Origin: Bradyrhizobium sp. WSM3983
Lineage (GTDB): Bacteria; Pseudomonadota; Alphaproteobacteria; Rhizobiales; Xanthobacteraceae
Length of the DNA stretch: 64,000 bases
Direction: 5' to 3'
Assembly (NCBI RefSeq): GCF_000473045.1
Contig: NZ_AXAY01000033.1
Span: forward strand, 1 to 64,000
A program made the translations under genes and the position numbers. How positions within the stretch are numbered: the first letter of the stretch is position 1; each line of letters starts with the position of its first letter. Under the pieces are notes generated by a model. The model did not search any database. It saw only the letters and a list, made by a program, of their open reading frames with translations, and was not told the origin of the DNA. Below, piece by piece: positions 43,006-51,796 of this stretch.

Positions 43006-44526
43006 TTAGAGGGCGCCGACCTTGCCGGTGCAGCCAGTCGAGTCCGCCACGAAGTTCGGACCATGGACCGTATCGGTCAGGAGGGCGCTGACCTGATTGA
43101 GCCACGGGTAGGGCAGTTCGCCGAAGCCGTTCGCGTTCATGATGTTGTGCGCATCAGGGCTGCCGTACATGTAGTTCATGAACGTGCGGAACCAGGTCAG
43201 CGAGTTGACGGAGTTCGGGTGCTGCTTGTAGCACTGATACATTTCCAGCCAGGTGAAGCCAGCGATCGGATACGAACCAGGCAGCGTCGGATTCGGGACG
43301 ACACCCTGCACGCTCCAGGCGAGCGGGTTGAGGATCGTCGTCGAGTCGAACACCGGGTTGGACGAGGCCATCGCCGTCTGAGCGCCCTGGAAGGTCGGCG
43401 GGTGGAACTGACCGGTGCTGGCGGTCAGGTCCCACTGGCCCTGCAGGTTCGCCGTCTTCGGGTTCGCGGCAATCACCGGAGCCCAGTAGTCGGGCGAGGC
43501 GTAGCCGATGGCACCGTTGGTGGTCTTGACAGCGGTCGCAACGCCCGCGCTGCCGGTGGCCGACACGTAGGTGCCGGAGCCGGTCACGGTGACAGTGGTT
43601 CCGCACTGATCCTTGCCGCTGTTGGCGGCAATGGTATCGGGCCAGTTCAACGCGTTAGCACCATGCGCCACCGGGAACGGGCAGGCAGCGGCGCTATTGT
43701 CGGTCCAAGGGAAGGCGTACGAGACGATGGTAGCGTCGGTCTCGCTGTTGGCACCGAATTCGAACTGGCACTGGGCCGCCAGCGCGTTCGAGGTCAGGAA
43801 GGTGGTGCCGCTGCCATCGCCGCGGTGAACGACGGTGATCGTGCCGTTGCCGAGGCTGGTGCCGCCGTTGAGCGCGGTCAGGACAGAGTTGCTCCACTTC
43901 GTGATGTGGCCCGAGAAGATGCCGCACAGCGCAGTGCGCGACAGATTGAGACCGCTGGAGCCGCCCGTCGGGATCGAGTTGACGATGTTCAGGGTCGCAC
44001 CGGTGCCGTCCTTGCCGTTGAAGCCGATGCCGACCGGGCCAACCAGAGCCGGAATCTGGATCAGGTTGCCGTACTTGGCCGGGTTGCCGGCCGTGTTCCA
44101 GGCGGCCACGTCCGCCGGGGTGATGATGTCATCGCTGCCGGCGAACTGCAGGCCATCGTAACTGCCGAGACCGGTCACGCCGATCGACGCGTCGGTGTAG
44201 GGAACGGTGTTGCTGCCAGACACGGTGCCCGAAGCAGCGTTGTTGCGCAGCGAGGTCTTGCCGCTACCCGAACCAACCGGCGCGTAGAGAATAAGGCCGC
44301 CGAAGCCTGACCCGTTGACGCCCGGGCAGGCCGACGAAATTGCCTGAGGTCCCGGCAAACCGGCCGAGCCCTGAACTTGATTGTACAAGCAGTCCATCAT
44401 GCTGCGATAGACCACTGCTGGGAACGTCGCACCGGCGCCGTACGCGAACTGCGCGTGGGCAGGCTGGCTTGCAGCAGCAGCACCGACGAGGGCGCCGGCC
44501 GCCAGGAAATAGCCTTTCAGTCTCAT
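43006..44526 (-). CDS. PstS-like phosphate-binding secreted protein, cysteine-rich
   Basis: 506 residues with a signal peptide (MRLKGYFLAAGALVGAAAASQPAHA) and a PstS/PBP-like fold: start motif FAYGAGATFPAVVYRSMM, then the phosphate-site-like YAPVGSGSGKTSL, FAGSDDIIT, VGPVGIGFNG, ALCGIFSGHITKWSN, VVHRGDGSGTTFLTSNAL and NGAIGYASPDY. It is longer than ordinary PstS (about 340) because of inserts. I count eight cysteines in the mature part, unusual for PstS and suited to disulfides outside the cell. No pstC/A/B genes are near. A perfect RBS and its own terminator suggest strong, single-gene expression. Likely secreted, perhaps through the nearby T2SS (inference). Confidence 0.88.
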   Translation of the reverse strand: MRLKGYFLAAGALVGAAAASQPAHAQFAYGAGATFPAVVYRSMMDCLYNQVQGSAGLPGPQAISSACPGVNGSGFGGLILYAPVGSGSGKTSLRNNAASGTVSGSNTVPYTDASIGVTGLGSYDGLQFAGSDDIITPADVAAWNTAGNPAKYGNLIQIPALVGPVGIGFNGKDGTGATLNIVNSIPTGGSSGLNLSRTALCGIFSGHITKWSNSVLTALNGGTSLGNGTITVVHRGDGSGTTFLTSNALAAQCQFEFGANSETDATIVSYAFPWTDNSAAACPFPVAHGANALNWPDTIAANSGKDQCGTTVTVTGSGTYVSATGSAGVATAVKTTNGAIGYASPDYWAPVIAANPKTANLQGQWDLTASTGQFHPPTFQGAQTAMASSNPVFDSTTILNPLAWSVQGVVPNPTLPGSYPIAGFTWLEMYQCYKQHPNSVNSLTWFRTFMNYMYGSPDAHNIMNANGFGELPYPWLNQVSALLTDTVHGPNFVADSTGCTGKVGAL

Positions 44527-44533
44527 GTCCTAA

Positions 44534-44539
44534 CCTCCT
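44534..44539 (-). promoter_or_regulatory. Strong ribosome binding site of the PstS-like gene
   Basis: AGGAGG on the minus strand, a full match to the anti-Shine-Dalgarno core, 7 nt before the ATG at 44526. It fixes the start and suggests high translation. Confidence 0.8.
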
Positions 44540-45003
44540 GTTGAACCACAACACCGGCCAATGGCGAGGTGTTAAGTGGCGGCGAACAGATAACGTAACT
44601 ATGTGATCGTTTGATCTGCATTTTGTGAAACATGATATTCGATGTAGCCTAGTCAACATCACGCAAACCCGATTGCGATCGTCGCGGAAATTACCTTGTG
44701 GATATTTATATTGGCTGCGAGTCGGCGGCGATGCAGACAGAACTGCACCGTTGTCGCATCACACCATCCTGCGCACCGCATCGGCCAATCTCGTGATACG
44801 CCTTTCTCTATGATGCAATATGATAGGTGCAACAACCGTCACTGAGATGTCTTGCGAGATACATACGCGCGTGACGTTGCGCCCTTTAAACAATTGCGAG
44901 GTAGGCATGGCTTCGTCCCGCAACGAGCAATTGCTGCTGGCAGGATTGCCGTAAACCGGCATTTCAATTTTCGCAGGCGGGGCCTCCGCCCTGCATGCGT
45001 ATC
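44540..45003. promoter_or_regulatory. Divergent region upstream of PstS-like and parvulin genes
   Basis: About 460 bases with no supported gene; two short ORFs have no family features. AT-rich around 44585-44660 with GTGAAACATGATATTC at 44625-44640, and a second GCAATATGATAGGTGC at 44815-44830. Both share the ATGATA core found near other promoters. I did not find a clear PHO box (CTGTCAT repeats), which would be expected for phosphate control of the PstS-like gene. Confidence 0.35.
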
Positions 45004-45018
45004 GAGGAGGACTTTCCC

Positions 45019-45924
45019 GTGAATATCTCACTTGCGCCCGGCGCAAAGGCCCGCACCGGCATCCGAACAGCGACAGCCGTGATCTTCCTGGCGTTTCTGG
45101 CAGCGACCGCGAACAGCCGTGCCGAAACTACGGATCGGGTGATTGTCACCGTGAACGGAGCCGAGATCCGCGAGAGCGACGTGATCATCGCTGACATCGA
45201 AATCGGCCGCAACCTGCCCATGATGGATCCCGTGGAGCGCCGCAAGCAGGTGATCTCCATGCTCATCGACACCACGCTGCTGTCGGCGGAGGCGACGCGC
45301 CAGAAGATCGGCGACGAGGCCGAACTTCAGCGCCGGATGACCTACGCCAGGAACGAGGGACTGATGAACCAGCTGCTCGCCGTGACGGCGACGCGGGCAG
45401 CAACCGACGATGTCGTACGCAAGACCTACGACGATGTTGTGGAGAAGTCCCCTGAAGTCGAGGTGAAGTTGCGGCAGATCGTCTTCCGGTTTTCGGCTCC
45501 GAAAGATCCAGACGCGATCAAGTTGATCGAGGGAAAGGCCGGCCAAGCCATGGACCGGATCGCCAAGGGCGAGGATTTCGCGAAGGTTGCCGCCGACGTG
45601 TCCGAAGACACGATGGCCAAGGCGAATGGCGGAGACATCGGTTGGCGCGGCATCAACGAACTTGGCAAGGAATATGCCGATGCCGTGATCAAGTTGAAGG
45701 CTGGCGAAGTCACCCCACTCGTCAAGACCGCTTTCGGCATGCACATCGTCAAGCTCGAGGATCGTCGCACGAGGCAACCGCCTGAATTCGAGCAAATGCG
45801 CGGCCGGGTCAAGGAGATAGTGATGCGAAAGTCGCAGATCGAGCTCATTGAAAAGTTGCGCGCCGAGGCGAAGATCGAGCACAAGGAAGAGCCTGTTCAG
45901 ACCAACAACAGAAGCGAAAACTGA
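45019..45924 (+). CDS. Parvulin-type peptidyl-prolyl isomerase (EpsD/PpiC-like)
   Basis: Periplasmic folding factor, 301 residues. GTG 45019 is the start because a perfect GAGGAGG lies at 45004-45010, 8 nt upstream; ATG 44995 would place that site inside the gene. A signal or anchor segment (about 16-36, TATAVIFLAFLAATANSRAE) is followed by an N-terminal SurA-like helical part (RVIVTVNGAEIRESDVI, RRKQVISMLIDTTLL) and a parvulin domain (about 145-245: VKLRQIVFRFSAP, DFAKVAADVSED, GGDIGWRGI, AFGMHIVKLEDRRT). It stands directly before the Wzx/FkbM/Wzy block. PPIases of this kind (EpsD) occur in EPS clusters, so it may fold export proteins. Confidence 0.88.
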   Translation: MNISLAPGAKARTGIRTATAVIFLAFLAATANSRAETTDRVIVTVNGAEIRESDVIIADIEIGRNLPMMDPVERRKQVISMLIDTTLLSAEATRQKIGDEAELQRRMTYARNEGLMNQLLAVTATRAATDDVVRKTYDDVVEKSPEVEVKLRQIVFRFSAPKDPDAIKLIEGKAGQAMDRIAKGEDFAKVAADVSEDTMAKANGGDIGWRGINELGKEYADAVIKLKAGEVTPLVKTAFGMHIVKLEDRRTRQPPEFEQMRGRVKEIVMRKSQIELIEKLRAEAKIEHKEEPVQTNNRSEN

Positions 45925-45965
45925 TCCTGGTCACACAGCAAGGTTACAACAGCATCCTGCAGTCA

Positions 45966-45992
45966 GCGACGGCCACCTCGGGTGGCCGTCGC
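45966..45992. terminator. Perfect 12-bp hairpin after the parvulin gene
   Basis: GCGACGGCCACC at 45966-45977 and GGTGGCCGTCGC at 45981-45992 with a TCG loop, 41 nt after the parvulin stop. No long T-run follows (GATGTCTTGCC), so it may be a weak terminator or an attenuator for the Wzx gene that starts about 38 nt later. Confidence 0.55.
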
Positions 45993-46029
45993 GATGTCTT
46001 GCCAATATGATATGCAAGAGCAGAACAGC

Positions 46030-47352
46030 ATGCTGATCGGACGCCGGATGCGGCGGCTCACCGCAGAATCAGCGGTACAACCGGCACACACGATCAATCG
46101 CCCGTCACATCTGACAAACATGGCGCTGCTTATCGCCGGGCTCAGTGGTGGGCAGGGCATGATCTTCGCCGTGCAGAGCCTGCTGGTTGCGCAGGGCAGG
46201 CTCGATCTACTTTCCGCGTTCGGTACCCACTATTCCTTCGCGATGCTTGGCATCATCGTGACGGATGGCGGCACGAGCACGATTTTGGCACGCGACATGG
46301 CGCGCCGTGCCGGTGGCCAGAGCACCACCGAAGACTTACGGCGATCGTTTACCGAGGCCATCGCGTTCAGGCTCGCGATGGTCGCGCTGATGGCGATTGC
46401 GGCAGCTGTCTACGTCATGATGATGGAGCCGAGCGCTTTCTCGCGGGCATACGTATTATGCGCCCTCCCCGGCCTGCTATTTTGGGCATCGAATGTGGCT
46501 GGCCTCCTCGATGGACTGGGGCGGTCAGGCGTCAGCGGAATTTCGAGCGCACTGGCATACGCCGCCTCGGCGGCGGCCTTGGCCTTTGCCCGGGTGATCC
46601 CGCCAGAACAAGCCGGATGGCTACTCGGGAGCGCCTTCTCTGCGGGCTATTTCGCGACGGTGCTGACGCAGTGGATAGCGCTCAGGCGCTGCGGCTGGAT
46701 GATCGGAATCAGTCGCGTCGCCCCCGGCGGGTTGGCCCGGGCATTCAAGAATGGAACCGCCATGCTGTTCCAGTTGCTGCCCGGACAACTCTTGCTGCGT
46801 GCCCAGCTTGCGCTCAGCGCAACCTACCTCGGGCACGAGATGACGGCAGTATTCACCTATGTCAGGCAGATCATCGCAGCCCTGACGATGATCGTGGCCG
46901 TCATCCTGCGCGTCGACTTTCCGGGTCTGGTCGAGCGGACCTCTCGGAGGTCGGAGTTGCACCTTTCGATGGCTTTTGCGGCGCAGAAAATGTCACTGCA
47001 CGCTGCGATCGCCTTGGCTGCCGGCGCCGTGATCGTCTCGTCCCTATCGTACTTGGTCCCACAAAATCGTTTCAGCGCCGCCGGCCAGACGCTCCTGATC
47101 TTTGCGCCGACGATCCTGGCCATCTCGCTATCCCTGCTGATGGCACAAGCCATGCTGGCGTTGGGGCAATATACCCGCCTCGCCGCGATAACGGCCGCGG
47201 CCTGCACGGTTGGCACCGCGATCAGCTATCTTCTCGTGTCCTATGCCAATCTCTACGCCTTCTTGATCGGGGAACTTGCCTTCCACATTTTCGGGTTCGT
47301 TTTCATGCGCCAAAGCATCGAACGCCCCGGCAAACGCTTGATCGATCTTTGA
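46030..47352 (+). CDS. Wzx-type polysaccharide flippase (oligosaccharide translocase)
   Basis: Polytopic inner-membrane protein that moves lipid-linked repeat units to the periplasm. 441 residues from ATG 46030, chosen for AAGAG about 9 nt upstream; GTG 45982, ATG 45994 and ATG 46012 are also in frame but the first two fall in or beside the hairpin. About 12 hydrophobic segments are seen (for example NMALLIAGLSGGQGMIFAV, VALMAIAAAVYVMMM, AIALAAGAVIVSSLSYLV). An early TDGGTSTILARDMARR loop is of the type seen in MATE/Wzx proteins. It begins a plus-strand run with FkbM, Wzy and GT4 genes. Confidence 0.85.
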   Translation: MLIGRRMRRLTAESAVQPAHTINRPSHLTNMALLIAGLSGGQGMIFAVQSLLVAQGRLDLLSAFGTHYSFAMLGIIVTDGGTSTILARDMARRAGGQSTTEDLRRSFTEAIAFRLAMVALMAIAAAVYVMMMEPSAFSRAYVLCALPGLLFWASNVAGLLDGLGRSGVSGISSALAYAASAAALAFARVIPPEQAGWLLGSAFSAGYFATVLTQWIALRRCGWMIGISRVAPGGLARAFKNGTAMLFQLLPGQLLLRAQLALSATYLGHEMTAVFTYVRQIIAALTMIVAVILRVDFPGLVERTSRRSELHLSMAFAAQKMSLHAAIALAAGAVIVSSLSYLVPQNRFSAAGQTLLIFAPTILAISLSLLMAQAMLALGQYTRLAAITAAACTVGTAISYLLVSYANLYAFLIGELAFHIFGFVFMRQSIERPGKRLIDL

Positions 47353-47386
47353 ACCAAACTCGCGGAGCCGCGCAACCGCCGGTACC

Positions 47387-48271
47387 GTGCCCCTCTCGTC
47401 CAAACCGTCATGCAGCGATGTCACCGAAGCGACATACCGGTGCGATAGCAATATCATCACGAAAGAGGGTCTTATCATTCTACATATCGCAAAGTACCTG
47501 CGGGCGGTATTCTCGCCCAGGTTCTGGCCCGCGCTCACGAGAGGCGTCATGCCCGGCATCGAGCACGGGCAGGCCCTTCGCTGCGTGAATGTCGGAAGCG
47601 TCATCGACGTCGGCGCCAACAAGGGTCAATTCTCTCTCGTCACACGATCCCTCTTTCCTGACGTCGAGATTCACGCCTTCGAGCCGATCGAGAGCGAGCT
47701 CGAGGTATTCAAGTCGGTCGTCACGGGACCCGTCAAATACTACCCGGTAGCTCTAGGTGCCAAGACCACCCAGGCCCAATTCTATCTCACGTCCAGGCTC
47801 GATTCCTCGTCCCTCCTCAAACCCGGCCGGGACCACCAGGAGATGTACGGCGTCGAGCTCACCTCGTCGAAAACCGTTCCGGTCGAGCGTTTAGCCGACG
47901 TCATCGATGTCCGCCTGCTCGCCCGACCCGTTCTGATGAAACTCGACGTGCAGGGTGGCGAATTGGACGTACTAAACGGTGCGGCTGACATCCTGCCATA
48001 CATCGATACGATCTACACCGAGGCATCCTTCGTGAGCCTCTATGAGAACCAACCCCTGGTCGGCGAAATCATCGCGTTCCTGGCGGACCGTGGGTTCGCC
48101 TTGCGCGGCGTGTTCAACCACTCGGTCGCCCCCGGCGTAGGGCCCACTCAGGCCGATTTCCTGTTTGTCAAAGCCACCTCTGACGCCGCTACAAGCCGTC
48201 GAATAGCCGCCACCGCTGCAATGACGGCCGAACGCGACACCGAAGCGGCCCTCCGGACGGCCTCATCATGA
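47387..48271 (+). CDS. FkbM family methyltransferase
   Basis: SAM-dependent O-methyltransferase, probably methylating a sugar of the EPS or a lipid-linked intermediate. 294 residues from GTG 47387. Motif I is SVIDVGANKGQFSLV (near 72-86), followed by VEIHAFEPIESELE, the FkbM-typical SSSLLKPG and VLMKLDVQGGELDVLNGA (near 182-200). Conserved FkbM sequence (YLRAVFSPRFWPALTRGV) begins near residue 37, upstream of any ATG. An AAAGAGG lies 7 nt before an in-frame ATT at 47477, so the true start is uncertain. Its stop overlaps the Wzy gene by 4 nt (ATGA). Confidence 0.88.
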   Translation: MPLSSKPSCSDVTEATYRCDSNIITKEGLIILHIAKYLRAVFSPRFWPALTRGVMPGIEHGQALRCVNVGSVIDVGANKGQFSLVTRSLFPDVEIHAFEPIESELEVFKSVVTGPVKYYPVALGAKTTQAQFYLTSRLDSSSLLKPGRDHQEMYGVELTSSKTVPVERLADVIDVRLLARPVLMKLDVQGGELDVLNGAADILPYIDTIYTEASFVSLYENQPLVGEIIAFLADRGFALRGVFNHSVAPGVGPTQADFLFVKATSDAATSRRIAATAAMTAERDTEAALRTASS

Positions 48272-49458
48272 ACCTGGCCCGGTACCGCGACACGATCATG
48301 GCCGGATCGTTTTTGACATGGGCGTTCCTGCTGACCTTCCCGCTGCTGAGCGCCTCTGCGGCGCTTGGCAGCGGAAACGAGGTTCTGCTGTTTCAGGTCG
48401 CGGGGGGCATCTGTTACCTGGCCATCGCGTTCCTGCTCGGTCCCTCGTCCGATCTTGTCCGACGACTTAGCCCGGCCCAGCTCGCCCTGCTGTTCATCAT
48501 CTATCTGTCTCTCTCCCTGCAACTGCACGATGATCCCAGCGCCATCCTGACCGGGATTGCCTACACCGTGGCGCTGCTTGTCAGCATAATCGCACTGACC
48601 GTGCTCTACAGTATGCCGACCGAACTCGTGGCAAAGTGCCTGGCACAGACCTCGATCATATTTGCCGGATTCGGCGTAACCGCAGTCGCTCTGTTTGGCT
48701 GGCCCAGCGAGCGACACCTGGGTCCCATTCATCCCAACTCCTTCGGCACGGTCATGCTCTCCGCCTTCATCCTATCGCAGTTTCGCAAGGATGCTGTCTT
48801 CGTTGTCGTGAAGATCGTCAGCTTCCTGCTCGCCGCATCCGTGAGCTCCCGCTTCGCACTGATCGGCTCGCTGCTGGCGTTGACTGTATTCGAAGTGACC
48901 TCCAAGCGCTTCAGCCTGAAGCTACTCGCTCTGACCGTGATGGTCGCCGCCGGCCTAGCCGTCTTCCATCAGCACATTTCAGAAATTTTTGCCCTCAACG
49001 ACCCCGCGCGCAACCTCGACTCCGGTTTCACGGGACGAGGTGACGAATGGCTTGGCGCTCTGGAGTTGATCGAGCAAAATCCGTTCGGGATGGGCTTCAA
49101 GCGGCCGCCTTACGAAACGGCCGGACACAACGGCTACCTTAAGGTGATACTCGAATTCGGGATTGTCGGCGGCGGCCTCATTATCGCCCTGGTGCTGAGC
49201 ATCGTCCTTGGCGCTCTCTACGATGCGCTCACCGGTCCCAATCACGACGACGATCTTCGCAGATTTGCGTGCGCCAGGGCCGCCGGGCTGGTTGCGTTGG
49301 CGTTCGCCACCTTCTTTCAACCCCAGATGTTCAATCTCGGAGACGTTCACGGCGTCCCGTTCATGCTGTTGCTGTTTCAGCCAGCATGGAGGCCGTTCGA
49401 ATCGGCGCGGTTGCGTGGCTATGGGCTGAGACTCGCCGCTTGTCGTGCAAAGCCATGA
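48268..49458 (+). CDS. O-antigen ligase/polymerase family protein (Wzy-like)
   Basis: Inner-membrane protein of 396 residues with about 10-11 hydrophobic segments that joins EPS repeat units in the periplasm. The Wzy_C region contains SSRFALIGSLLAL (near 192-205) and the family signature SGFTGRGDEWLGALELIEQN then PFGMGF (near 250-276), followed by a large loop with HNGYLKVILEFGIVGGGL. Start ATG overlaps the FkbM stop by four bases. Polymerase rather than ligase is inferred from the Wzx/Wzz/Wza context. Confidence 0.85.
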   Translation: MNLARYRDTIMAGSFLTWAFLLTFPLLSASAALGSGNEVLLFQVAGGICYLAIAFLLGPSSDLVRRLSPAQLALLFIIYLSLSLQLHDDPSAILTGIAYTVALLVSIIALTVLYSMPTELVAKCLAQTSIIFAGFGVTAVALFGWPSERHLGPIHPNSFGTVMLSAFILSQFRKDAVFVVVKIVSFLLAASVSSRFALIGSLLALTVFEVTSKRFSLKLLALTVMVAAGLAVFHQHISEIFALNDPARNLDSGFTGRGDEWLGALELIEQNPFGMGFKRPPYETAGHNGYLKVILEFGIVGGGLIIALVLSIVLGALYDALTGPNHDDDLRRFACARAAGLVALAFATFFQPQMFNLGDVHGVPFMLLLFQPAWRPFESARLRGYGLRLAACRAKP

Positions 49459-49468
49459 CCATCGCCCT

Positions 49469-50596
49469 ATGAGAGTTCTCCGCGTCCTCTCCAGTTTAGA
49501 CCCGGAAACCGGCGGTCCCGCGAGCGTATTCAGCGCCGCTGTCGTGTCGGTCTTCGGCGCCGATGTCGACATAGAATGTCTGACATTGCGGCCGGGCGAC
49601 AAGGACATCACGCGATTTCCGGACTATGAGCGGATGATCGCGCGCGGGATCAAGGTCCATGCCTTCTCAGGCGTAGCTCGTGGCGCGCTTTATTTACTGC
49701 GATCCGCCAGGACCTTCGACGTCGTCCACGTGGACGGCTGCTGGCAATCTCTTTGCATACTCGCTGTCCTCTTCGCCAAGATATCCGGCCGCGCGACCGT
49801 CGTCTCACCTCACGAATCCCTTACACGAGAAGAATTGCGGAGAACGAGATCCTCATTCCGGCTCACCATCAAGCGATTACTGCGGCAGTATTATCGGGTA
49901 GCGGCGGACTGCATCGTCTACTCCTCAAATCTCGAGCTACGGGATTCGCTCGCCCACGCCAACGCCACAGTCATCCCCCATCCCGTCTTCGACGACGGCA
50001 AAGGCCAGCCGGCGGTCCCGCTTCGCCATGGGCTTTCCAACTCAGGAACAATTCGCTTCGGATATCTGGGCCGCTTCCACTCCAAGAAGAAAGTCGAGAC
50101 GATCGTCGAAGCCGTGCTCGACACTCCGGACATTGAGCTGGCTCTCGCCGGAACCGGCCCAAAGGACTATGAGGAGAGGCTTCGCGCCGTCGCCCAGGAC
50201 GACGATCGGATTCAGTGGCTTGGATTCGTGCGAAGGCAGGACAAGGAAGACTTTTTCCGCAGCATCGATTTTCTCGTTCTCGCCTCCGAATACGAATGTT
50301 TCGGAATGGCGGCCGCGGAAGCACTGGTGCGGGGAATTCCCGTGATTGTGAGCGAGAAGGTCGGCATTGCAGACGACGTCCGGGAGATCGGTGGCGGCTT
50401 TGTCGTCGAAGGCAACGCCGGCCGCTTGTCGGAAACATTCGGACGCTGCGCGCGGCTCGAGCCACGCCGATATCACGAACTGCAACAGGGCGCCCTGCTC
50501 GCTGCCGAACTATATTCCTTCGGACGGCACGCCAACGCGCAGCTTGGCGTCTACGCAGCCTTGCTCAAGCCGCACCACGTTCGAATTGCAGGTTGA
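49469..50596 (+). CDS. Glycosyltransferase family 4
   Basis: GT-B enzyme of 375 residues from ATG 49469, ten bases after the Wzy stop; the frame is open from ATG 49445 but family sequence starts at MRVLRVLSSLDPETGGPASV. Acceptor-side domain features: FDVVHVDGCWQ, VVSPHESLTREEL. Donor-side domain: GTIRFGYLGRFHSKKKVE (near 195-213), LALAGTGPKDYEERL, and the E-x7-E-like YECFGMAAAEALVRGIPVI with SEKVGIADDV. Adds a sugar of the EPS repeat unit in the cytoplasm. Last gene of the plus-strand run; convergent with the acyltransferase. Confidence 0.92.
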   Translation: MRVLRVLSSLDPETGGPASVFSAAVVSVFGADVDIECLTLRPGDKDITRFPDYERMIARGIKVHAFSGVARGALYLLRSARTFDVVHVDGCWQSLCILAVLFAKISGRATVVSPHESLTREELRRTRSSFRLTIKRLLRQYYRVAADCIVYSSNLELRDSLAHANATVIPHPVFDDGKGQPAVPLRHGLSNSGTIRFGYLGRFHSKKKVETIVEAVLDTPDIELALAGTGPKDYEERLRAVAQDDDRIQWLGFVRRQDKEDFFRSIDFLVLASEYECFGMAAAEALVRGIPVIVSEKVGIADDVREIGGGFVVEGNAGRLSETFGRCARLEPRRYHELQQGALLAAELYSFGRHANAQLGVYAALLKPHHVRIAG

Positions 50597-50603
50597 GGCC
50601 GCC

Positions 50604-50622
50604 CGTGCGCTGGGTACGCACG
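50604..50622. terminator. Possible bidirectional hairpin between convergent genes
   Basis: CGTGCG at 50604-50609 and CGCACG at 50617-50622 with a 7-base loop, in the 33-base gap between the GT4 and acyltransferase stops. No T-run, so the call rests on position only. Confidence 0.25.
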
Positions 50623-50629
50623 CTCGCCG

Positions 50630-51796
50630 TCAGGATCGTTGCGCGACCTGCAACGATGGCTCCGAGGACGCCGCGCCGGTCAGATCGCGCTCGGTCCTCA
50701 TTTTCGGCTGAAAAGCCCAACGCAGACGAAGTGCCGGCTTCTCGATGACGTGCCAGGACAGAGCGGCCACGCCGACCGCCGCCGGAACACAGCACAGGAT
50801 GTTGATCCACCACTCTCGAGCCCCCGGGAAGGCCGCAGCGAGCCCCTGTTGCAACACGAAGCCGTAGAGATACACGCCGTATGAGTAGTCGGCGCCCTGC
50901 AGCAGACGAATCTTGGTTGCGTTCGTAACACCAAGGGTCACCGTGAAGTAGGCAACGACGGGGGCAACGACGAAATCGCCAAACGGAATGAAGCCGACAA
51001 GCGACATACTTAAGATGCCCGAACCGATACAAAGTGAACGACTCCAGGGCAGCTGATCCTTGTAGAGGAACAGCGAGACGCCAGCGAGAAAGGACGCAAC
51101 GAGCAGCGGACCAGGCAGCCCACCAACGAGAGCAATGGCCGCCCATTCCTTCTTGACGAAAACCCTGACCAGAAAATACGCCGCCATCAGGAATGCCGTT
51201 CCGAGCGGTGCCATCCAACGGTGTCGCCGGATACCCAAGGCGGCGAGCAGAGAGAGCGCGACATAGCATCCAAGCTCGAACGGGACTGTCCAAAGCTGCA
51301 TGTTGACGATGTTCGGGTAAGGATTGTCGTGGAACAATCCCGGCAACAGGTAATGAATGTCGCCGGTCGCATTGAGCAAATAGAGATAAAACTCCGGATG
51401 ACTGAAATACTGCCGGAGCGAAAAGCTCGACAGTACCGGGCCGATCAGCAGCGCCGAAATCAGCACTTCGACGGCCAGCGCTGGATAAATCCGGATGACC
51501 CTCAGTCCGAGGAAGTGCACGAGCGAAGTCGTACGAAAAAGGCTCCCAGCCACGAGGAATCCGCTCAATGCGAAGAACATCGGCAAGAGCAGGCCGACCA
51601 GCGGTCGCGCTGGCAACTGCCACACCATAGCGCCGGCGGCCTCGCCGTAGCTGGTGATAGCGCTGTGAACGCCGACGATCGCGATGGACAGCGCTAGTCG
51701 AAGATAGTCGAAGCCCGTCGGCCGTCCCGCATTCGCGGCAAGCTTCTCACCCAAGGTCGCGTAGCTCACGGCCAAACACTCCAATTCAAAAGACAT
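50630..51796 (-). CDS. Acyltransferase 3 family membrane protein (OafA/ExoZ-like)
   Basis: Inner-membrane O-acyltransferase of 388 residues with about 10 hydrophobic segments. The N-terminal motif FDYLRLALSIAIVGVHSAI carries the family's conserved histidine (H44). It is followed by MFFALSGFLVAGSLFR, RVIRIYPALAVEVL and WTVPFELGCYVALSLLAALG, all typical of AT3 proteins such as NodX, OafA and ExoZ. Probably acetylates or succinylates a sugar of the EPS. It is separate from the MBOAT/SGNH pair, so two acylation routes exist in the locus. ATG 51796. Confidence 0.92.
   Translation of the reverse strand: MSFELECLAVSYATLGEKLAANAGRPTGFDYLRLALSIAIVGVHSAITSYGEAAGAMVWQLPARPLVGLLLPMFFALSGFLVAGSLFRTTSLVHFLGLRVIRIYPALAVEVLISALLIGPVLSSFSLRQYFSHPEFYLYLLNATGDIHYLLPGLFHDNPYPNIVNMQLWTVPFELGCYVALSLLAALGIRRHRWMAPLGTAFLMAAYFLVRVFVKKEWAAIALVGGLPGPLLVASFLAGVSLFLYKDQLPWSRSLCIGSGILSMSLVGFIPFGDFVVAPVVAYFTVTLGVTNATKIRLLQGADYSYGVYLYGFVLQQGLAAAFPGAREWWINILCCVPAAVGVAALSWHVIEKPALRLRWAFQPKMRTERDLTGAASSEPSLQVAQRS

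Noticed and set aside
42856..44310. 484-codon plus-strand ORF
   Set aside because: Antisense to the PstS-like gene, which has an RBS, signal peptide and terminator.
44540..45003. PHO box upstream of the PstS-like gene
   Set aside because: I looked for CTGTCAT-type direct repeats at 11-base spacing and found none convincing.
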